NCBI GenBank assembly: GCA_947632235.1
Contig: CANROO010000003.1
Span: 1-41,189, forward strand
Direction of reading: 5' to 3'
Source: an uncultured Clostridia bacterium
GTDB taxonomy: Bacteria; Bacillota; Clostridia; Lachnospirales; CAG-274
Length of the DNA: 41,189 nucleotides
The notes beneath the pieces are model-generated. The model was not told where the DNA came from. It made no database searches and worked only from the letters and a program-made list of their open reading frames with translations. This document shows, piece after piece, positions 8,412 to 18,926 of this stretch. Numbering within the stretch: position 1 is the first letter of the stretch; each line of letters opens with the position of its first letter. Both the position numbers and the translations under genes were made by a program.

Positions 8412-8647
8412 TGTTCATTCTCCTTTCTCAGCTTGCCTCTCCAGGTTATTCTTCCCTTTGTAAGGTCGTACGGCGACATTTCTATCCTTACGGTGTCGCC
8501 CGGTATGATCCTAATAAAGTTCTTTCTGAGCTTACCCGAAAGATGGGCAATTATCTTATGTCCATTTTCCAGTTCTACACGGAACATAGCATTCGGGAGC
8601 TTTTCTGTGACTGTACCGGCACTTTCAATTACATCGTCCTTTGCCAA
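8408..8647 (-). CDS. infA: Translation initiation factor IF-1
   Basis: [13 protein letters not shown] and the OB-fold blocks [15 protein letters not shown] and [13 protein letters not shown] identify IF-1, which occupies the A site of the 30S subunit during initiation. The start is taken as TTG at 8647 because AAGGAGGAG lies 8 nt upstream and this gives the usual AKDD N-terminus and 79 residues. An upstream TTG at 8665 overlaps that ribosome site. The stop overlaps rpmJ by 4 nt. Confidence 0.95.
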   Translation of the reverse strand: MAKDDVIESAGTVTEKLPNAMFRVELENGHKIIAHLSGKLRKNFIRIIPGDTVRIEMSPYDLTKGRITWRGKLRKENEQ

Positions 8648-8668
8648 GCCTATCTCCTCCTTCAATCC

Positions 8669-8932
8669 TTAAAACCTATTATTATACCTTGCCAGAGCTT
8701 TCCTGAAATCTGAATTGAGTAAATACGACCCATTTTCAAGCTTATTCTTTATATCCTCATCTATATGATGAGAGATCTGAATATGGATCTTTTTCTTTTT
8801 CTTCGGTTTTTCCAGCTTTCTCACATCGCCGTCAACTATATAGACATAGCTGTCGTCATAGTCGTATACGATAAAGGCTCTGCCCTTATCCCTTCCGCTC
8901 TTTGAGAAAACGATCTGTCCCTTTGAATACAA
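8669..8932 (-). CDS. KOW-domain RNA-binding protein (L14e-like)
   Basis: This 87-residue basic protein opens with a KOW-type fold signature (GQIVFSKSGRDKGRAFIVYD, about 5-24), followed by a KKKKK stretch near 45-50. Small KOW proteins resembling eukaryotic L14e occur in clostridia exactly between map and infA, which fits a role on or near the ribosome, but the exact function is not established. It lies 27 bp after map and 21 bp before infA. Confidence 0.8.
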   Translation of the reverse strand: MYSKGQIVFSKSGRDKGRAFIVYDYDDSYVYIVDGDVRKLEKPKKKKKIHIQISHHIDEDIKNKLENGSYLLNSDFRKALARYNNRF

Positions 8933-8959
8933 TTATTTCACCCCTGTCCCGGAAATGCG

Positions 8960-9718
8960 TCAGTCCGCACTTCCCAAGGTTAAAAGCTCAGGCTCACCAT
9001 CGGTAATGAGAAGCGTGTTTTCATAATGGGCTGACAATGAGCTGTCTGCCGTGACGACCGTCCAGCCGTCGCTGAGTTTCCTTACCTTATAGCCTCCGGC
9101 ATTCACCATAGGCTCCAAAGCAAGCGTCATACCATTAATGAGTACGGGACCCGGCCTGCCTGTTCTGTAATTAGGCACATTGGGATCCTCGTGCATTTCC
9201 CTTCCGATGCCATGCCCTACATAATCACGGACTACCGAAAAACCGTTCTGTTCAACATAGTCCTGAACAGCAGCGGATACCTCGGATAGATGATTACCTT
9301 TTTTTGCATATTTTATACCTCTGAAAAAGCTTTCCCTTGTGACATCGATGAGCCTCTGCGCCTCGGCAGAAATACTGCCTACGGCAAAGGTCCTCGCCGC
9401 ATCGCCGTGAAAGCCGTTAATATACGCTCCGGTGTCAATGCTTATAATATCGCCGTCCCTGAGCACTCTGTCTCCCGGGATGCCATGTATCACCTCATTG
9501 TTTACGGATGCGCATATCGAGGCGGGATAGCCATACAGACCCTTAAAGGAAGGAACAGCACCCTGTGAACGGATATATTCCTCGGCAATACTGTCCAGCT
9601 CGCGCGTGGTCATGCCGGGCTTAAGCTCCTTCTCCAAAAGGGAGAGCGTGTTGCCCGTTATACTGCCCGCAAGCCTCATTGCCTCTATATGTATTTCCTT
9701 CTTGATTTTAATAGACAT
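8960..9718 (-). CDS. map: Methionine aminopeptidase type I
   Basis: The 252-residue enzyme removes initiator Met from nascent proteins. Visible are the metal ligands in SIDTGAYINGFHGDAARTF, the GHGIGREMHEDPNVPNY block and the late LALEPMV Glu. There is no N-terminal zinc finger, so this is the short type Ia form. Its ATG shares one base with the adk stop (TAATG), so translation is probably coupled. Confidence 0.97.
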   Translation of the reverse strand: MSIKIKKEIHIEAMRLAGSITGNTLSLLEKELKPGMTTRELDSIAEEYIRSQGAVPSFKGLYGYPASICASVNNEVIHGIPGDRVLRDGDIISIDTGAYINGFHGDAARTFAVGSISAEAQRLIDVTRESFFRGIKYAKKGNHLSEVSAAVQDYVEQNGFSVVRDYVGHGIGREMHEDPNVPNYRTGRPGPVLINGMTLALEPMVNAGGYKVRKLSDGWTVVTADSSLSAHYENTLLITDGEPELLTLGSAD

Positions 9719-10356
9719 TATTCAATACCTTCCAGTTCACTGCAGACGGTCTCAAGAATATCGTTTATGTCGCCCACTCCGCTTGTTCTCAAGAGAATAC
9801 CCTTCTTGTCATAGTATTCAATAACGGGAGCGGTGGTCTTGTGATAGACATTGAGCCTGTTGAGCACAGTTTCGGCATTGTCGTCCTTGCGCTGTATGAG
9901 CTTATCTCCGCAGGCATCGCATATTCCCTCGGTCTTGGGAGGATTATACTTTACATGATACATCCTTCCGCACTTGGGACAGCTTCTCCTGCCCGACATT
10001 CTGTCTACTATAACGTCATCGTCTACCTCGTAGCAGATGACCTTGTCAAGAGAACCGACAATGTCCTCAAGTCCTTCCGCCTGAGAAACATTCCTGGGGT
10101 ATCCGTCTAAAATATAGCCTTTTTTGCAGTCATCGGCCTTTATCCTTTCGCTGAGCATAGCAGAAACGATATCATCCGATACAAGACCGCCGGCATTTAT
10201 GATCTCGCTGACCTTTTTGCCAAGCTCGGTGCCCTTGCTTATCTGCTCTCTGAGCAGGTCGCCCGTTGAAATATGGGCTATGCCGTATTTTGAAGAGAGC
10301 ATTTTTGCCTGTGTGCCCTTGCCTGCGCCGGGACAGCCGATAAGTACCAATTTCAT
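9718..10356 (-). CDS. adk: Adenylate kinase
   Basis: The 212-residue enzyme interconverts 2 ADP and ATP + AMP. It has the P-loop GCPGAGKGT (8-16), the AMP-site TGDLLR and DGYPR blocks, and a zinc-type LID with C126/C129/C146/C149, as in Gram-positive enzymes. It follows secY by 60 bp, in the standard spc-cluster order secY-adk-map. Confidence 0.98.
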   Translation of the reverse strand: MKLVLIGCPGAGKGTQAKMLSSKYGIAHISTGDLLREQISKGTELGKKVSEIINAGGLVSDDIVSAMLSERIKADDCKKGYILDGYPRNVSQAEGLEDIVGSLDKVICYEVDDDVIVDRMSGRRSCPKCGRMYHVKYNPPKTEGICDACGDKLIQRKDDNAETVLNRLNVYHKTTAPVIEYYDKKGILLRTSGVGDINDILETVCSELEGIE

Positions 10357-10379
10357 TTATCCCATCCCCTTTTTTACTC

Positions 10380-10402
10380 TTCCTCCGCTTATGACGGAGG
10401 AA
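10380..10402. other. Perfect 8-bp hairpin in the secY-adk spacer
   Basis: TTCCTCCG and CGGAGGAA flank a 7-nt loop. No U-run follows on the minus strand, so it is more likely an mRNA processing or stability element than a terminator. Confidence 0.4.
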
Positions 10403-10416
10403 AAGTAAATATTAAA

Positions 10417-11673
10417 TTAGTTTAAAAATCCCTTATAGTGTCTCATAAGGAGCTGTGACTGGAGCTGCTTGATAAGCTCAAGAGCAACGCCCGATACGAT
10501 GAGGAGAGTAGTTCCTCCGAAGCCCATATTTATATCGGTAGCTATTTCAAGCACGATAGGAATAAGAGCTATTATGGCGTAAGCTATAGCGCCTATGAGT
10601 GAAACTCTGTTTACGATTGTAGTGATATACTCCGATGTGGGTCTGCCCGGTCTGATACCCGGTACAAAACCGCCGTTCTTCTTCATATTCTCCGCTATCT
10701 CTATAGGATTGAAGGCGAAGGATGTGTAGAAGAATGTGAAACAGAATATAAGAATAACATAAAGTATAACGCCTATCGGCAGGAAGCCGAAGGTGAAGTA
10801 ATTGAATGAAAGCACCTGACTTATCTTACCTAAAAACTGGCTCTGGAAGAGCTGGTTGATAGTCTGGGGGAACTGTAAAAGCGAAATAGCGAAGATGATA
10901 GACATAACGCCCGCTATATTTACCTTTACGGGAATGTAAGAGCTCTGACCTCCTACCATTCTGCTGCCCACAAGCTTCTTTGAATACTGAACGGGGATCC
11001 TTCTCTCGCCGTCCTGAACGGTTATAACAAATGCCATGGCTATAACGAGAGCCGCAAGTATTATTATAACCTTTACCCAGCCGAGAGCGCTGCCCTGAGC
11101 GCTTACCCAAAGCGTCTTGACACCGCTGTCGAGGTTCTGGAGGATGTTTGCAAAGATGATGAAGGAAGCGCCGTTGCCGATGCCTACTTCGGTAAGCTTT
11201 TCACCTAACCACATTATGAATATCGTACCTGTTACCATTGAGATAAGACCTACGATATACACGAACCAGTTGGGGTTTGTAAATGCTGTGTGTACGGTAT
11301 ATATCTGACCTGCACCCTGTAAGAGAGAAAGAATAACAGCGCTTATTCTTGTGTACTGTGAAATTTTCTTTCTGCCCTCTTCTCCCTCTTTCTGTATGGC
11401 TTCAAGCCTGGGGATAGCAACCGTTAAAAGCTGCATGATGATGGATGCATTGATGTAGGGTCCGATACCCATGGCAAATATTGTACCGTAGTTGCCGCCT
11501 GTGATGAGAGAATACAGAGTATTCTGAGCACCGCTGTCGGCAAGTCTTGAAACATCAAGTCCGGGAACCGGAAGATGTGTACCTATCCTTACAAGGAAAA
11601 GTACCAAAAGCATATAAAAAATCTTGATCCTAATATCCTTTACCGCAAATGCGTTTCTAAGTGTACTTAACAT
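10417..11673 (-). CDS. secY: Protein translocase subunit SecY
   Basis: The 418-residue integral membrane protein has about ten hydrophobic helices and the conserved LPVPGLD, ERRIPVQYSK and RPGRPTSEY blocks of the SecYEG channel. The RRIPVQ loop is the cytoplasmic ribosome/SecA docking site. Its ATG shares one base with the rplO stop (TGATG). Confidence 0.98.
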   Translation of the reverse strand: MLSTLRNAFAVKDIRIKIFYMLLVLFLVRIGTHLPVPGLDVSRLADSGAQNTLYSLITGGNYGTIFAMGIGPYINASIIMQLLTVAIPRLEAIQKEGEEGRKKISQYTRISAVILSLLQGAGQIYTVHTAFTNPNWFVYIVGLISMVTGTIFIMWLGEKLTEVGIGNGASFIIFANILQNLDSGVKTLWVSAQGSALGWVKVIIILAALVIAMAFVITVQDGERRIPVQYSKKLVGSRMVGGQSSYIPVKVNIAGVMSIIFAISLLQFPQTINQLFQSQFLGKISQVLSFNYFTFGFLPIGVILYVILIFCFTFFYTSFAFNPIEIAENMKKNGGFVPGIRPGRPTSEYITTIVNRVSLIGAIAYAIIALIPIVLEIATDINMGFGGTTLLIVSGVALELIKQLQSQLLMRHYKGFLN

Positions 11674-12116
11674 CAGATCACCTCTGCTTTTCCGCCTGCA
11701 GCTTCAATTTTCTCCTTTGCCGATGCGCTGTAGAAATTGACCTGAACATTAAGCTTCTTGGTAATTTCGCCGTTGCCGAGTATCTTAACGCCGTCTCTTG
11801 CGTGTGAAATGATACCCTTATCCATCAAAGCATCAACTGTAACTACATCTCCGTCTTCAAATCTGTCATCCAAAAGACTTAAATTTATAGCAACAATGTT
11901 CTTGGTATTGATACACTTAAAACCTCTCTTGGGTATTCTTCTGTAAAGGGGCATCTGACCGCCCTCAAAGCCGGGTCTTACGCCGCCGCCCGAACGTGCA
12001 TTCTGACCCTTATGTCCCTTGCCGGCAGTCTTGCCGTTGCCTGAGCCATGGCCTCTGCCTGTTCTGAACCTCTTTGAGGTAGAGCCTTCAGCCGGCTTTA
12101 AATCGCTTAAAAACAT
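11673..12116 (-). CDS. rplO: 50S ribosomal protein L15
   Basis: [20 protein letters not shown] and the Gly-rich [19 protein letters not shown] stretch identify L15, a 23S domain-connecting protein. The ATG at 12116 is chosen because AGGAGG lies 8-9 nt upstream; a GTG at 12125 would lie inside that site. The protein is then 147 residues. It is 18 bp after rpmD. Confidence 0.97.
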   Translation of the reverse strand: MFLSDLKPAEGSTSKRFRTGRGHGSGNGKTAGKGHKGQNARSGGGVRPGFEGGQMPLYRRIPKRGFKCINTKNIVAINLSLLDDRFEDGDVVTVDALMDKGIISHARDGVKILGNGEITKKLNVQVNFYSASAKEKIEAAGGKAEVI

Positions 12117-12134
12117 TGGACGCACCTCCTATAA

Positions 12135-12308
12135 TTAGATTTCTTCAACCTTTACCAGGTGTTTTACCTGATTGATCATTCCTCTTATTGCAGCATTGTC
12201 CTGCTGTTCAACAGAAGTGTTGGTCTTTTTGAGACCAAGCGCCTCTACTGTCTTCTTGTGCTTAGGGATTGCACCAATTGTAGATTTAACTAAAGTAATT
12301 CTCAACAT
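12135..12308 (-). CDS. rpmD: 50S ribosomal protein L30
   Basis: This 57-residue frame ([20 protein letters not shown]...) matches L30 in length and in the KSTIG...H-x-x-T-x-x-ALGL signature. It sits between rpsE and rplO with 18-bp spacers on both sides, its fixed place in the spc operon. It is too short to be found by a 60-codon cut-off. Confidence 0.96.
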   Translation of the reverse strand: MLRITLVKSTIGAIPKHKKTVEALGLKKTNTSVEQQDNAAIRGMINQVKHLVKVEEI

Positions 12309-12326
12309 CTCGATTTTCCTCCCTTT

Positions 12327-12833
12327 TTAGCCCATTATCTCTTCTACTGTCTTGCCGCGGAGTCTTGCTACCTTCTCGGGAGAGGTTACATTTGCAAGGC
12401 CCTCAAGAGTGGCATTAACAACATTTTTCTTGTTTCTTGAGCCCAAGGACTTTGTTCTGATGTTCTTTACGCCTGCAAGCTCAAGCACGGCTCTTGCGGG
12501 ACCGCCCGCAATAACGCCTGTACCTTCGGGAGCAGGCTTGAGAAGTACGGTAGAGCTACCATACTTGCCGTAAATTTCATGATATATACTGTTATGCTCG
12601 TTTCTCTCTACATAGATGATGTTCTTTATGGCATCTTCCTTGCCCTTGCGGATAGCATCGGGAATTTCGATAGCCTTGCCGAGACCTACGCCTACATGAC
12701 CGTCGCCGTCTCCTACTACAACTAAGGCAGAGAAACGCATTGTACGACCACCCTTAACAGTCTTTGTTACTCTCTTTATTGTAACAACATTATCCTTTAA
12801 ATCAAGGGTACTTACATCGATTTTATTCTTCAC
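12327..12833 (-). CDS. rpsE: 30S ribosomal protein S5
   Basis: The 168-residue protein carries the S5 N-terminal RNA-binding fold ([20 protein letters not shown]) and the C-terminal block [21 protein letters not shown]5 lies at the mRNA entry region and affects decoding accuracy. It lies between rplR and rpmD with 18-bp spacers. Confidence 0.98.
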   Translation of the reverse strand: MKNKIDVSTLDLKDNVVTIKRVTKTVKGGRTMRFSALVVVGDGDGHVGVGLGKAIEIPDAIRKGKEDAIKNIIYVERNEHNSIYHEIYGKYGSSTVLLKPAPEGTGVIAGGPARAVLELAGVKNIRTKSLGSRNKKNVVNATLEGLANVTSPEKVARLRGKTVEEIMG

Positions 12834-12851
12834 GCTTTTTCCCTCCTTATA

Positions 12852-13220
12852 TTAGAAATTAAGACCTGCTTCTCTGGCAGCATCGGCTAAAGCCTTAATC
12901 TTGCCATGATATACAAATCCGCCTCTGTCAAATACCACTGTTGTGATACCCTTTTCAAGTGCCTTCTTAGCTACAGCCTCGCCTACGACCTTTGCTGCCT
13001 CGACATCGTTTGTCTTTTCAAGCTTTGCCTTGATGTCCTTCTCCATTGTTGAAGCGGCGCAAAGTGTGTTGCCTACCGTATCATCTATAACCTGTGCATA
13101 AATATGCATATTAGATCTGAATACTGCCAGTCTTGGCTGCTCAGCAGTGCCTGAGATCTTGTTGCGAAGTCTGTAATGTCTTTTCTCTCTGGCAGCTGAA
13201 CGTGATGGCTTTTTAATCAT
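12852..13220 (-). CDS. rplR: 50S ribosomal protein L18
   Basis: The 122-residue protein shows the L18 blocks [20 protein letters not shown] and the C-terminal [21 protein letters not shown]18 binds 5S rRNA with L5. It is in standard order, 18 bp after rplF and 18 bp before rpsE. Confidence 0.98.
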   Translation of the reverse strand: MIKKPSRSAAREKRHYRLRNKISGTAEQPRLAVFRSNMHIYAQVIDDTVGNTLCAASTMEKDIKAKLEKTNDVEAAKVVGEAVAKKALEKGITTVVFDRGGFVYHGKIKALADAAREAGLNF

Positions 13221-13238
13221 CTTACATTCACTCCTTTA

Positions 13239-13781
13239 TTACTTCTTACCTGTCTTACCAACCTTGCGTCTGATATACTCTGTATCATACTTGATACCCT
13301 TGCCCTTATACGGCTCGGGCGGTCTCTTAGTTCTTATCTCAGCTGCGAACTGACCAACCTTTTCCTTGTCGATGCCCTCAACTATTATCTTGTTGTTGCC
13401 TTCAAGAGTAGTAGTGATGCCTTCGGGGTCGATCATCTCAACGGGGTGAGAATAACCAAGTGTCAATGTAAGCTTGTTGCCTGACTTTGCAGCTCTGTAA
13501 CCAACACCATTTATTTCGAGCACCTTTTTATAGCCGTTTGTAACACCCTCTACCATATTGGCAATGAGTGTTCTTGTAAGACCGTGAAGCTGCTTATGTC
13601 TCTTAAGATCATCGGGTCTTGTGACTGTGACCTCAGCGCCCGAAATGTCTATTGTCATTTCATCAACCAGCTTACGGCTCAAGGTACCCTTAGGTCCTTT
13701 AACAGTAATTATGTTACCATCCTCAAGCTTAACCTCTACGCCAGCAGGAATAGCAACAGGTAACTTACCTATACGTGACAT
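13239..13781 (-). CDS. rplF: 50S ribosomal protein L6
   Basis: [17 protein letters not shown] and the C-terminal signature [20 protein letters not shown] identify L6 (180 residues), which lies near the factor-binding centre. It is 18 bp from both rpsH and rplR. Confidence 0.98.
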   Translation of the reverse strand: MSRIGKLPVAIPAGVEVKLEDGNIITVKGPKGTLSRKLVDEMTIDISGAEVTVTRPDDLKRHKQLHGLTRTLIANMVEGVTNGYKKVLEINGVGYRAAKSGNKLTLTLGYSHPVEMIDPEGITTTLEGNNKIIVEGIDKEKVGQFAAEIRTKRPPEPYKGKGIKYDTEYIRRKVGKTGKK

Positions 13782-13799
13782 ATAATTTACCTCCTTCTA

Positions 13800-14201
13800 T
13801 TACCAAACGTAAGCGATAACCTCGCCGCCGACGCCGAGCTTTCTTGCTTCCTTATCGGTGATAACTCCCTTGTTTGTGGAAACAATGGCTGTACCCATAC
13901 CACCTAAAACTCTTGGTAACTCATCTCTGTTTGCATATACTCTAAGTCCGGGCTTCGAGATCTTCTTTATGCCCGAAATAACCTTTTCGTTCTTGTCAAC
14001 GCCGTACTTAAGAGTAATATGGAGCGTCTTCTTAACGCCGTCTTCTATAATCTCATAACCTGCAATATAGCCTTCATTTGTAAGGATGTCAGCGATTGCC
14101 TTCTTCATCTTGCTTGAAGGAACATCTACAGTATCGTGCTTAGCAGTATTTGCATTTCTTATTCTTGTGAGCATATCTGCAACCGGATCACTCATTGACA
14201 T
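13800..14201 (-). CDS. rpsH: 30S ribosomal protein S8
   Basis: [19 protein letters not shown] and the tail [20 protein letters not shown] identify S8 (133 residues), a central-domain 16S binder and, in E. coli, the spc-operon autoregulator through a site at rplE. The ATG at 14201 has AGGAGG 8 nt upstream; a second ATG two codons later is also possible. Confidence 0.98.
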   Translation of the reverse strand: MSMSDPVADMLTRIRNANTAKHDTVDVPSSKMKKAIADILTNEGYIAGYEIIEDGVKKTLHITLKYGVDKNEKVISGIKKISKPGLRVYANRDELPRVLGGMGTAIVSTNKGVITDKEARKLGVGGEVIAYVW

Positions 14202-14221
14202 AGTTATATCCTCCTTTCAAA

Positions 14222-14407
14222 TTACCAGCTTGCCTTCTTAACTCCCGGTATTTCACCCTTGTAAGCTAATTCACGGAAGCAAATTCTACAGATACCAAAC
14301 TTTCTCAGCACAGCATGAGGGCGTCCGCAGATCCTGCAGCGTGTGTAGCTCTGAGTTGAAAATCTGGGCTTTCTTGTCTGCTTAATCTTCATTGATGTCT
14401 TTGCCAT
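14222..14407 (-). CDS. rpsN: 30S ribosomal protein S14, zinc-binding type
   Basis: At 61 residues this is the short S14 form. Two Cys pairs, CRIC near 22-25 and CRIC near 37-40, give a zinc knuckle, so this is the C+ paralogue that needs zinc. It is 14 bp after rplE and 20 bp before rpsH. Confidence 0.98.
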   Translation of the reverse strand: MAKTSMKIKQTRKPRFSTQSYTRCRICGRPHAVLRKFGICRICFRELAYKGEIPGVKKASW

Positions 14408-14421
14408 AAATAACTGCCTCC

Positions 14422-14961
14422 TTATTTCCTGAACGGCATACCGAACAATCTGAGGAGCTCTCTTGCTTCCTCGTCTGTCTTTGCCGTAGTAACAAATACA
14501 ATATCCATGCCTCTGATCTTGTCGATCTTGTCATACTGTATCTCAGGGAACATCAGCTGTTCCTTAAGACCTAATGTATAGTTGCCTCTGCCGTCAAATG
14601 CCTCAGCACTCACACCTCTGAAGTCACGAACTCGGGGAAGTGAGATGTTGATGAGCTTTGAAGCAAAGCTATACATCTTTTCGCCTCTTAAGGTAACCTT
14701 ACAGCCGATAGGCATACCCGTTCTGAGCTTAAAAGCGGCGATCGACTTCTTAGCCTTTGTTACGATGGGCTTCTGACCTGATATTATAGCCATATCGCTT
14801 ACTGCCGAATCGATAGCCTTTGCATTTTCCTTAGCCTCGCCAAGACCCATATTGATGACGATCTTTTCGAGCTTGGGAATTTCCATTACATTTTTATAAG
14901 AAAACTTTGCCTGCATTGCAGGTGCAACTTCCTTCTCGTAAAATTCTCTGAATGCGTTCAC
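14422..14961 (-). CDS. rplE: 50S ribosomal protein L5
   Basis: The 179-residue protein carries the L5 blocks [20 protein letters not shown] and [21 protein letters not shown]5 binds 5S rRNA and touches S13 in the intersubunit bridge. Spacers are 23 bp to rplX and 14 bp to rpsN. Confidence 0.98.
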   Translation of the reverse strand: MNAFREFYEKEVAPAMQAKFSYKNVMEIPKLEKIVINMGLGEAKENAKAIDSAVSDMAIISGQKPIVTKAKKSIAAFKLRTGMPIGCKVTLRGEKMYSFASKLINISLPRVRDFRGVSAEAFDGRGNYTLGLKEQLMFPEIQYDKIDKIRGMDIVFVTTAKTDEEARELLRLFGMPFRK

Positions 14962-14984
14962 GAACTTAGTCCTCCTTTACAGAA

Positions 14985-15287
14985 TTAATCGATCACTTCG
15001 CCTGTTGACTTGGCAATTCTCTGCTTAACGCCGTTTTCTACCTTGTAACCGATCCTGGTCGGCTGACCTGCGTAAACATACATAACATTAGACGCGCTAA
15101 TGGGAGCTTCCTGCTCAAGGATACCGCTGTTGGAGTTCATGGGTGACGGCTTTACGTGCTTTTTTACCTTGTTTACACCCTCAACGATGACCTTATTCTT
15201 CTTTACATCTACAACAAGTACCTTGCCTTCCTTGCCTTTATCCTTACCTGCGATAACCTTTACCTTATCGCCCTTTCTGATCTTCAT
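14985..15287 (-). CDS. rplX: 50S ribosomal protein L24
   Basis: The 100-residue protein opens with a KOW motif ([19 protein letters not shown]) and ends in the family's [20 protein letters not shown] tail. L24 starts 23S assembly at the exit tunnel rim. It lies between rplN (18 bp) and rplE (23 bp). Confidence 0.98.
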   Translation of the reverse strand: MKIRKGDKVKVIAGKDKGKEGKVLVVDVKKNKVIVEGVNKVKKHVKPSPMNSNSGILEQEAPISASNVMYVYAGQPTRIGYKVENGVKQRIAKSTGEVID

Positions 15288-15305
15288 AGTGACCCTAACC
15301 TCCTA

Positions 15306-15674
15306 TTATAATACTTCAGGTGCAAGAGATAAGATCTTCATATACTGCTTCTCTCTGAGCTCTCTTGCAACAGGTCCGAAAATACGAGTTCCTCTAGGGT
15401 TCTTATCTTCCTTGATAATAACAGCCGCGTTTTCATCAAACTTGATGTATGAACCATCGGGTCTTGAAGCGCCCTTCTTGGTCCTTACAACAACAGCTCT
15501 TACTACCTCACCCTTTTTAACAACGCCGCCTGGTGTTGCATCTTTTACGGTAGCGACTATTACATCACCTATGTTGGCATATCTTCTTGTTGAACCGCCT
15601 AAAACTCTTATACATAATAATTCCTTAGCGCCTGAGTTATCAGCAACAACAAGTCTACTTTCCTGCTGAATCAT
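15306..15674 (-). CDS. rplN: 50S ribosomal protein L14
   Basis: [19 protein letters not shown] and the [20 protein letters not shown] tail are the strongest L14 signatures (122 residues, usual length). L14 sits at the subunit interface beside L19. It is 27 bp after rpsQ. Confidence 0.99.
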   Translation of the reverse strand: MIQQESRLVVADNSGAKELLCIRVLGGSTRRYANIGDVIVATVKDATPGGVVKKGEVVRAVVVRTKKGASRPDGSYIKFDENAAVIIKEDKNPRGTRIFGPVARELREKQYMKILSLAPEVL

Positions 15675-15701
15675 TGTCGATTTCCTCCTTAATACTTAGG
15701 A

Positions 15702-15956
15702 TTACTTAACCTTTTCTACGATTTCAACCAATCTCCATCTCTTATCCTTTGACAGGGGTCTGGTCTCCATGACCTTTACTCTGTCGCCGATCTGACACTC
15801 ATTATTCTCGTCATGAGCCTTTAACTTATAAGTCTCCTTAACGATCTTGTTATATAATGGATGTCTTACATTATTTTCTACTGCAACAACTATAGTCTTT
15901 TCCATCTTGTTGCTTACGACTCTTCCTATTCTTGTTTTACGAAGATTTCTTTCCAT
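15702..15956 (-). CDS. rpsQ: 30S ribosomal protein S17
   Basis: The 84-residue OB-fold protein has [20 protein letters not shown] and the [20 protein letters not shown] signature of S17, a 16S 5'-domain binder. It is 30 bp after rpmC. Confidence 0.98.
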   Translation of the reverse strand: MERNLRKTRIGRVVSNKMEKTIVVAVENNVRHPLYNKIVKETYKLKAHDENNECQIGDRVKVMETRPLSKDKRWRLVEIVEKVK

Positions 15957-15986
15957 AGAATATTGTCCTCCTTCCGATCATATAAC

Positions 15987-16193
15987 TTAAAGTGTGTTTT
16001 TCTTCTGAGTGATAACAGTCTGGATCCTGGCGATGTTCTTGCGTACAAGGCTTATCCTTGCCGTATTGCTGAGCTGATTTGTGGCATTCTGAAATCTTAA
16101 GTTGAAAAGCTCCTTCTTTGCCTCTACAAGCTCATTCGTCAATTCTTCAACAGACTTTGTCTTTAATTCTGCAACATATTCCTTAGTTTTCAT
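15987..16193 (-). CDS. rpmC: 50S ribosomal protein L29
   Basis: This 68-residue helical protein has the L29 signature [20 protein letters not shown] followed by [11 protein letters not shown]29 lies at the tunnel exit near L23. Its start shares one base with the rplP stop (TAATG). Confidence 0.97.
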   Translation of the reverse strand: MKTKEYVAELKTKSVEELTNELVEAKKELFNLRFQNATNQLSNTARISLVRKNIARIQTVITQKKNTL

Positions 16194-16624
16194 TAATTGT
16201 CACACTCCTTTTCAAGATCAGCGCGTGATACAATCTTACACTTTATGGGAAGCTTGTATGTTGCGAGTCTTAAAGCCTCTCTTGCAGTCTCTTCCGTTAC
16301 GCCTGCGATCTCAAACATAACTCTGCCGGGCTTTACTACTGCTACCCAATACTCCGTTGAACCTTTACCTGAACCCATTCTGGTCTCGGCAGGCTTTTCT
16401 GTGATAGGCTTGTCGGGGAATATCTTTATCCAAACCTGACCGCCTCTTTTGATATATCTGGTCATAGCAATTCTGGCAGCCTCTATCTGTCTGGATGTGA
16501 TCCAGCTGGGCTCCAATGCAACTATACCGTACTCACCGTAAGTAATCTTGTTGCCTCTTAAAGCCTTGCCTGTCATACGGCCTCTGAACTGCTTACGCCT
16601 TTTAACTCTCTTAGGCATTAACAT
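16193..16624 (-). CDS. rplP: 50S ribosomal protein L16
   Basis: [17 protein letters not shown] and the [20 protein letters not shown] block identify L16 (143 residues), which supports the A-site tRNA and peptidyl transferase centre. The ATG at 16624, which shares a base with the rpsC stop, is preferred over the ATG two codons later because GGGAGTG is better spaced to it. Confidence 0.98.
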   Translation of the reverse strand: MLMPKRVKRRKQFRGRMTGKALRGNKITYGEYGIVALEPSWITSRQIEAARIAMTRYIKRGGQVWIKIFPDKPITEKPAETRMGSGKGSTEYWVAVVKPGRVMFEIAGVTEETAREALRLATYKLPIKCKIVSRADLEKECDN

Positions 16625-17280
16625 TACTTAACACTCCCTTTCTTGTTGTTCTTGGGAAGTACCTCACCCTTGTATATCCATACCTTGACACCTATCTTGC
16701 CGTAGGTAGTGTTTGCCTCGGCAAAGCCATAGTCGATATTGGCTCTTAATGTCTGAAGAGGTATGGTACCGTCATGATATGTTTCCGTACGAGCCATTTC
16801 AGCTCCGCCGAGACGGCCGCTGCAGGTGGTCTTGATACCCTTTGCGCCGAACTTCATAGTCGTCTGCATAGCCTTCTTCATAGCTCTTCTGAAGGTAACA
16901 CGGTTTTCAAGCTGTCTTGCTATATCCTCGGCTACAAGCTGAGAATCAAGCTCGGGTCTCTTGATGTCCTCAATGTTTACCATAAGCTTCTTGTCTGTCA
17001 TCTTCTGAAGGTCGTTGTTGAGCTCCTGGATGGCAGCGCCGCTCTTGCCGATGATTATACCGGGCTTTGAAGTAAAGATAGTTACCTTAACTCTTTCGTT
17101 AGTTCTTTCTATAGCGACCTTTGATACGCTTGAATTTGCTAACTTATTCTTGATATAAGCTCTGAGCTTATTGTCTTCAACCAGATAATCTGCATAGTCT
17201 TTCTTATCAGCATACCATGTAGATTCCCAGTCTTTGATAATGCCAACTCTTAATCCATGTGGATTTACTTTCTGACCCAT
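16624..17280 (-). CDS. rpsC: 30S ribosomal protein S3
   Basis: [20 protein letters not shown], a KH domain (about 60-105, [14 protein letters not shown]) and the C-terminal [16 protein letters not shown] block identify S3, part of the mRNA entry helicase. The ATG at 17280 is preferred to an upstream in-frame ATG at 17304 because AAGGAGG lies 6 nt before it and the family starts with MGQK; length 218 residues. Confidence 0.98.
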   Translation of the reverse strand: MGQKVNPHGLRVGIIKDWESTWYADKKDYADYLVEDNKLRAYIKNKLANSSVSKVAIERTNERVKVTIFTSKPGIIIGKSGAAIQELNNDLQKMTDKKLMVNIEDIKRPELDSQLVAEDIARQLENRVTFRRAMKKAMQTTMKFGAKGIKTTCSGRLGGAEMARTETYHDGTIPLQTLRANIDYGFAEANTTYGKIGVKVWIYKGEVLPKNNKKGSVK

Positions 17281-17290
17281 GTTGACCTCC

Positions 17291-17683
17291 TTATTTCTTC
17301 TCATCTAAGTATATTGAAATGTGAGCAGTCTTCTTGTTGATCCTGTAGGCTCTGCCCTTCGCTCTGGGACGGATTCTCTTGAGAGTGGGTCCCTGATTTG
17401 CAAATACATCAGCAACATACAAATTATTAACATCTAACTCTAAGTTATTCTCTGCATTGGCAACTGCAGACTTTAAAACCTTTTCAATGATCTCGGCAGC
17501 ATATCTGGGAGAATAAGCAAGCACAGCCAAAGCCTCGCCGATGCTCTTACCCTTGATCTGCTCCAAAACGATCCTAGCCTTAGTGTCGGAAACTCTTACG
17601 AACTTAGCGTGAGCCTGAGCTCTCCTGTCCTTGTTCTGCTCGTTTCTTTCCTTCTTTATCTGGCTTCTATGTCCTTTTGACAT
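17291..17683 (-). CDS. rplV: 50S ribosomal protein L22
   Basis: The 130-residue protein has the L22 blocks [20 protein letters not shown] and [20 protein letters not shown]. Its beta-hairpin lines the exit tunnel. It has a slightly longer basic N-terminus than the ~110-residue relatives. Spacers are 24 bp to rpsS and 10 bp to rpsC. Confidence 0.98.
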   Translation of the reverse strand: MSKGHRSQIKKERNEQNKDRRAQAHAKFVRVSDTKARIVLEQIKGKSIGEALAVLAYSPRYAAEIIEKVLKSAVANAENNLELDVNNLYVADVFANQGPTLKRIRPRAKGRAYRINKKTAHISIYLDEKK

Positions 17684-17707
17684 TGGGGTTTCCCTCCTTT
17701 ACCGATA

Positions 17708-17992
17708 TTATTTAACCTTTGACTTCTTTTCAGCGTCCTTACCGTGACCTCTGTAAGTTCTTGTCAAAGCAAACTCGCCTAACTTGTGTCCTACCATATC
17801 CTCTGTGATATATACGGGAACATGCTTTCTGCCGTCATGCACAGCTATTGTGTGGCCTATCATCTCGGGGAAGATAGTTGAACGGCGTGACCAAGTCTTT
17901 ATAACATTCTTTGTATTGGCCTCATTTTCAGCTATGACCTTCTTCATAAGATGGTCATCACAGAACGGACCCTTTTTAAGTGATCTAGCCAT
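17708..17992 (-). CDS. rpsS: 30S ribosomal protein S19
   Basis: [19 protein letters not shown] and the [20 protein letters not shown] block are unmistakable for S19 (94 residues), a head protein paired with S13. It is 15 bp after rplB. Confidence 0.99.
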   Translation of the reverse strand: MARSLKKGPFCDDHLMKKVIAENEANTKNVIKTWSRRSTIFPEMIGHTIAVHDGRKHVPVYITEDMVGHKLGEFALTRTYRGHGKDAEKKSKVK

Positions 17993-18007
17993 TATTAAGT
18001 CCTCCTG

Positions 18008-18841
18008 TTATTTACTATTTCTTCTGCGGATTATATACTTGTTTGAAGCCTTGTGCTTCTTCCTTGTCTTAAGACCAAGAGCAGGCTTGCCCCAAGGTGT
18101 GCTGGGTGCGGGACGACCAACGGGAGCCCTGCCTTCACCGCCGCCGTGAGGGTGATCGTTGGGGTTCATAACAGAACCTCTTACTGTAGGTCTGATGCCC
18201 ATATATCTCTTCTTACCTGCTTTACCTATGTTTATAAGCTCATGATCGCCGTTTCCTACCTGACCGATAGTGGCCCTGCAGTTGATGGGCAATAATCTCA
18301 TTTCGCCGGAGGGAAGTCTTACTGTAGCGTACTTGCCTTCCTTAGCCATGAGCTGAGCAACATTGCCTGCCGAACGAACAAGCTGTCCGCCTGCGCCGGG
18401 ATACATCTCGATGTTGTGTATTTCAGCACCTACGGGGATGTCCTTCATGGCAAGAGCATTGCCGACTCTTACCTCGGCTTTGGAGCCGCTCATTACAGTG
18501 TCGCCAACCTTAAGACCGTTGGGAGCAAGTATATATCTTTTCTCGCCGTCGGCATAGTACAGAAGAGCAATATTGGCTGTTCTGTTAGGATCGTACTCTA
18601 TGGATGCTACCTTTGCGGGGATGTCATCCTTGTTTCTCTTGAAATCAATTATTCTGTACTTTTTCTTATATCCGCCGCCTATGTGACGAACGGTGATCTT
18701 ACCCTGATTGTTTCTGCCTGCAGTCTTCTTGATGTGGACCACAAGGCTTTTTTCGGGAGTTGATTTTGTAATTTCAGCGAAGTCAGATACTGTCATCTGT
18801 CTTCTTGAAGGTGTATAAGGCTTAAATCTCTTTATACCCAT
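18008..18841 (-). CDS. rplB: 50S ribosomal protein L2
   Basis: The 277-residue protein starts [20 protein letters not shown] and holds the peptidyl-transferase-proximal [19 protein letters not shown] block with the conserved His. L2 is needed for subunit joining and peptide bond formation. It lies 85 bp after rplW, a spacer long enough to carry a hairpin, and 15 bp before rpsS. Confidence 0.99.
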   Translation of the reverse strand: MGIKRFKPYTPSRRQMTVSDFAEITKSTPEKSLVVHIKKTAGRNNQGKITVRHIGGGYKKKYRIIDFKRNKDDIPAKVASIEYDPNRTANIALLYYADGEKRYILAPNGLKVGDTVMSGSKAEVRVGNALAMKDIPVGAEIHNIEMYPGAGGQLVRSAGNVAQLMAKEGKYATVRLPSGEMRLLPINCRATIGQVGNGDHELINIGKAGKKRYMGIRPTVRGSVMNPNDHPHGGGEGRAPVGRPAPSTPWGKPALGLKTRKKHKASNKYIIRRRNSK

Positions 18842-18877
18842 TTTTTTACACTCCTTTTCCGGATTATTTGCAGACGC

Positions 18878-18894
18878 CTTAAGCGTCTATACTC
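18878..18894. other. Small hairpin in the rplW-rplB spacer
   Basis: AGACGC and GCGTCT pair around a 5-nt loop inside the 85-bp gap. No U-run follows. It may be a processing or pausing element; nothing more can be read from it. Confidence 0.3.
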
Positions 18895-18926
18895 TGTTAT
18901 TTGCCTGAGCCTTCCTATTTGTCGGA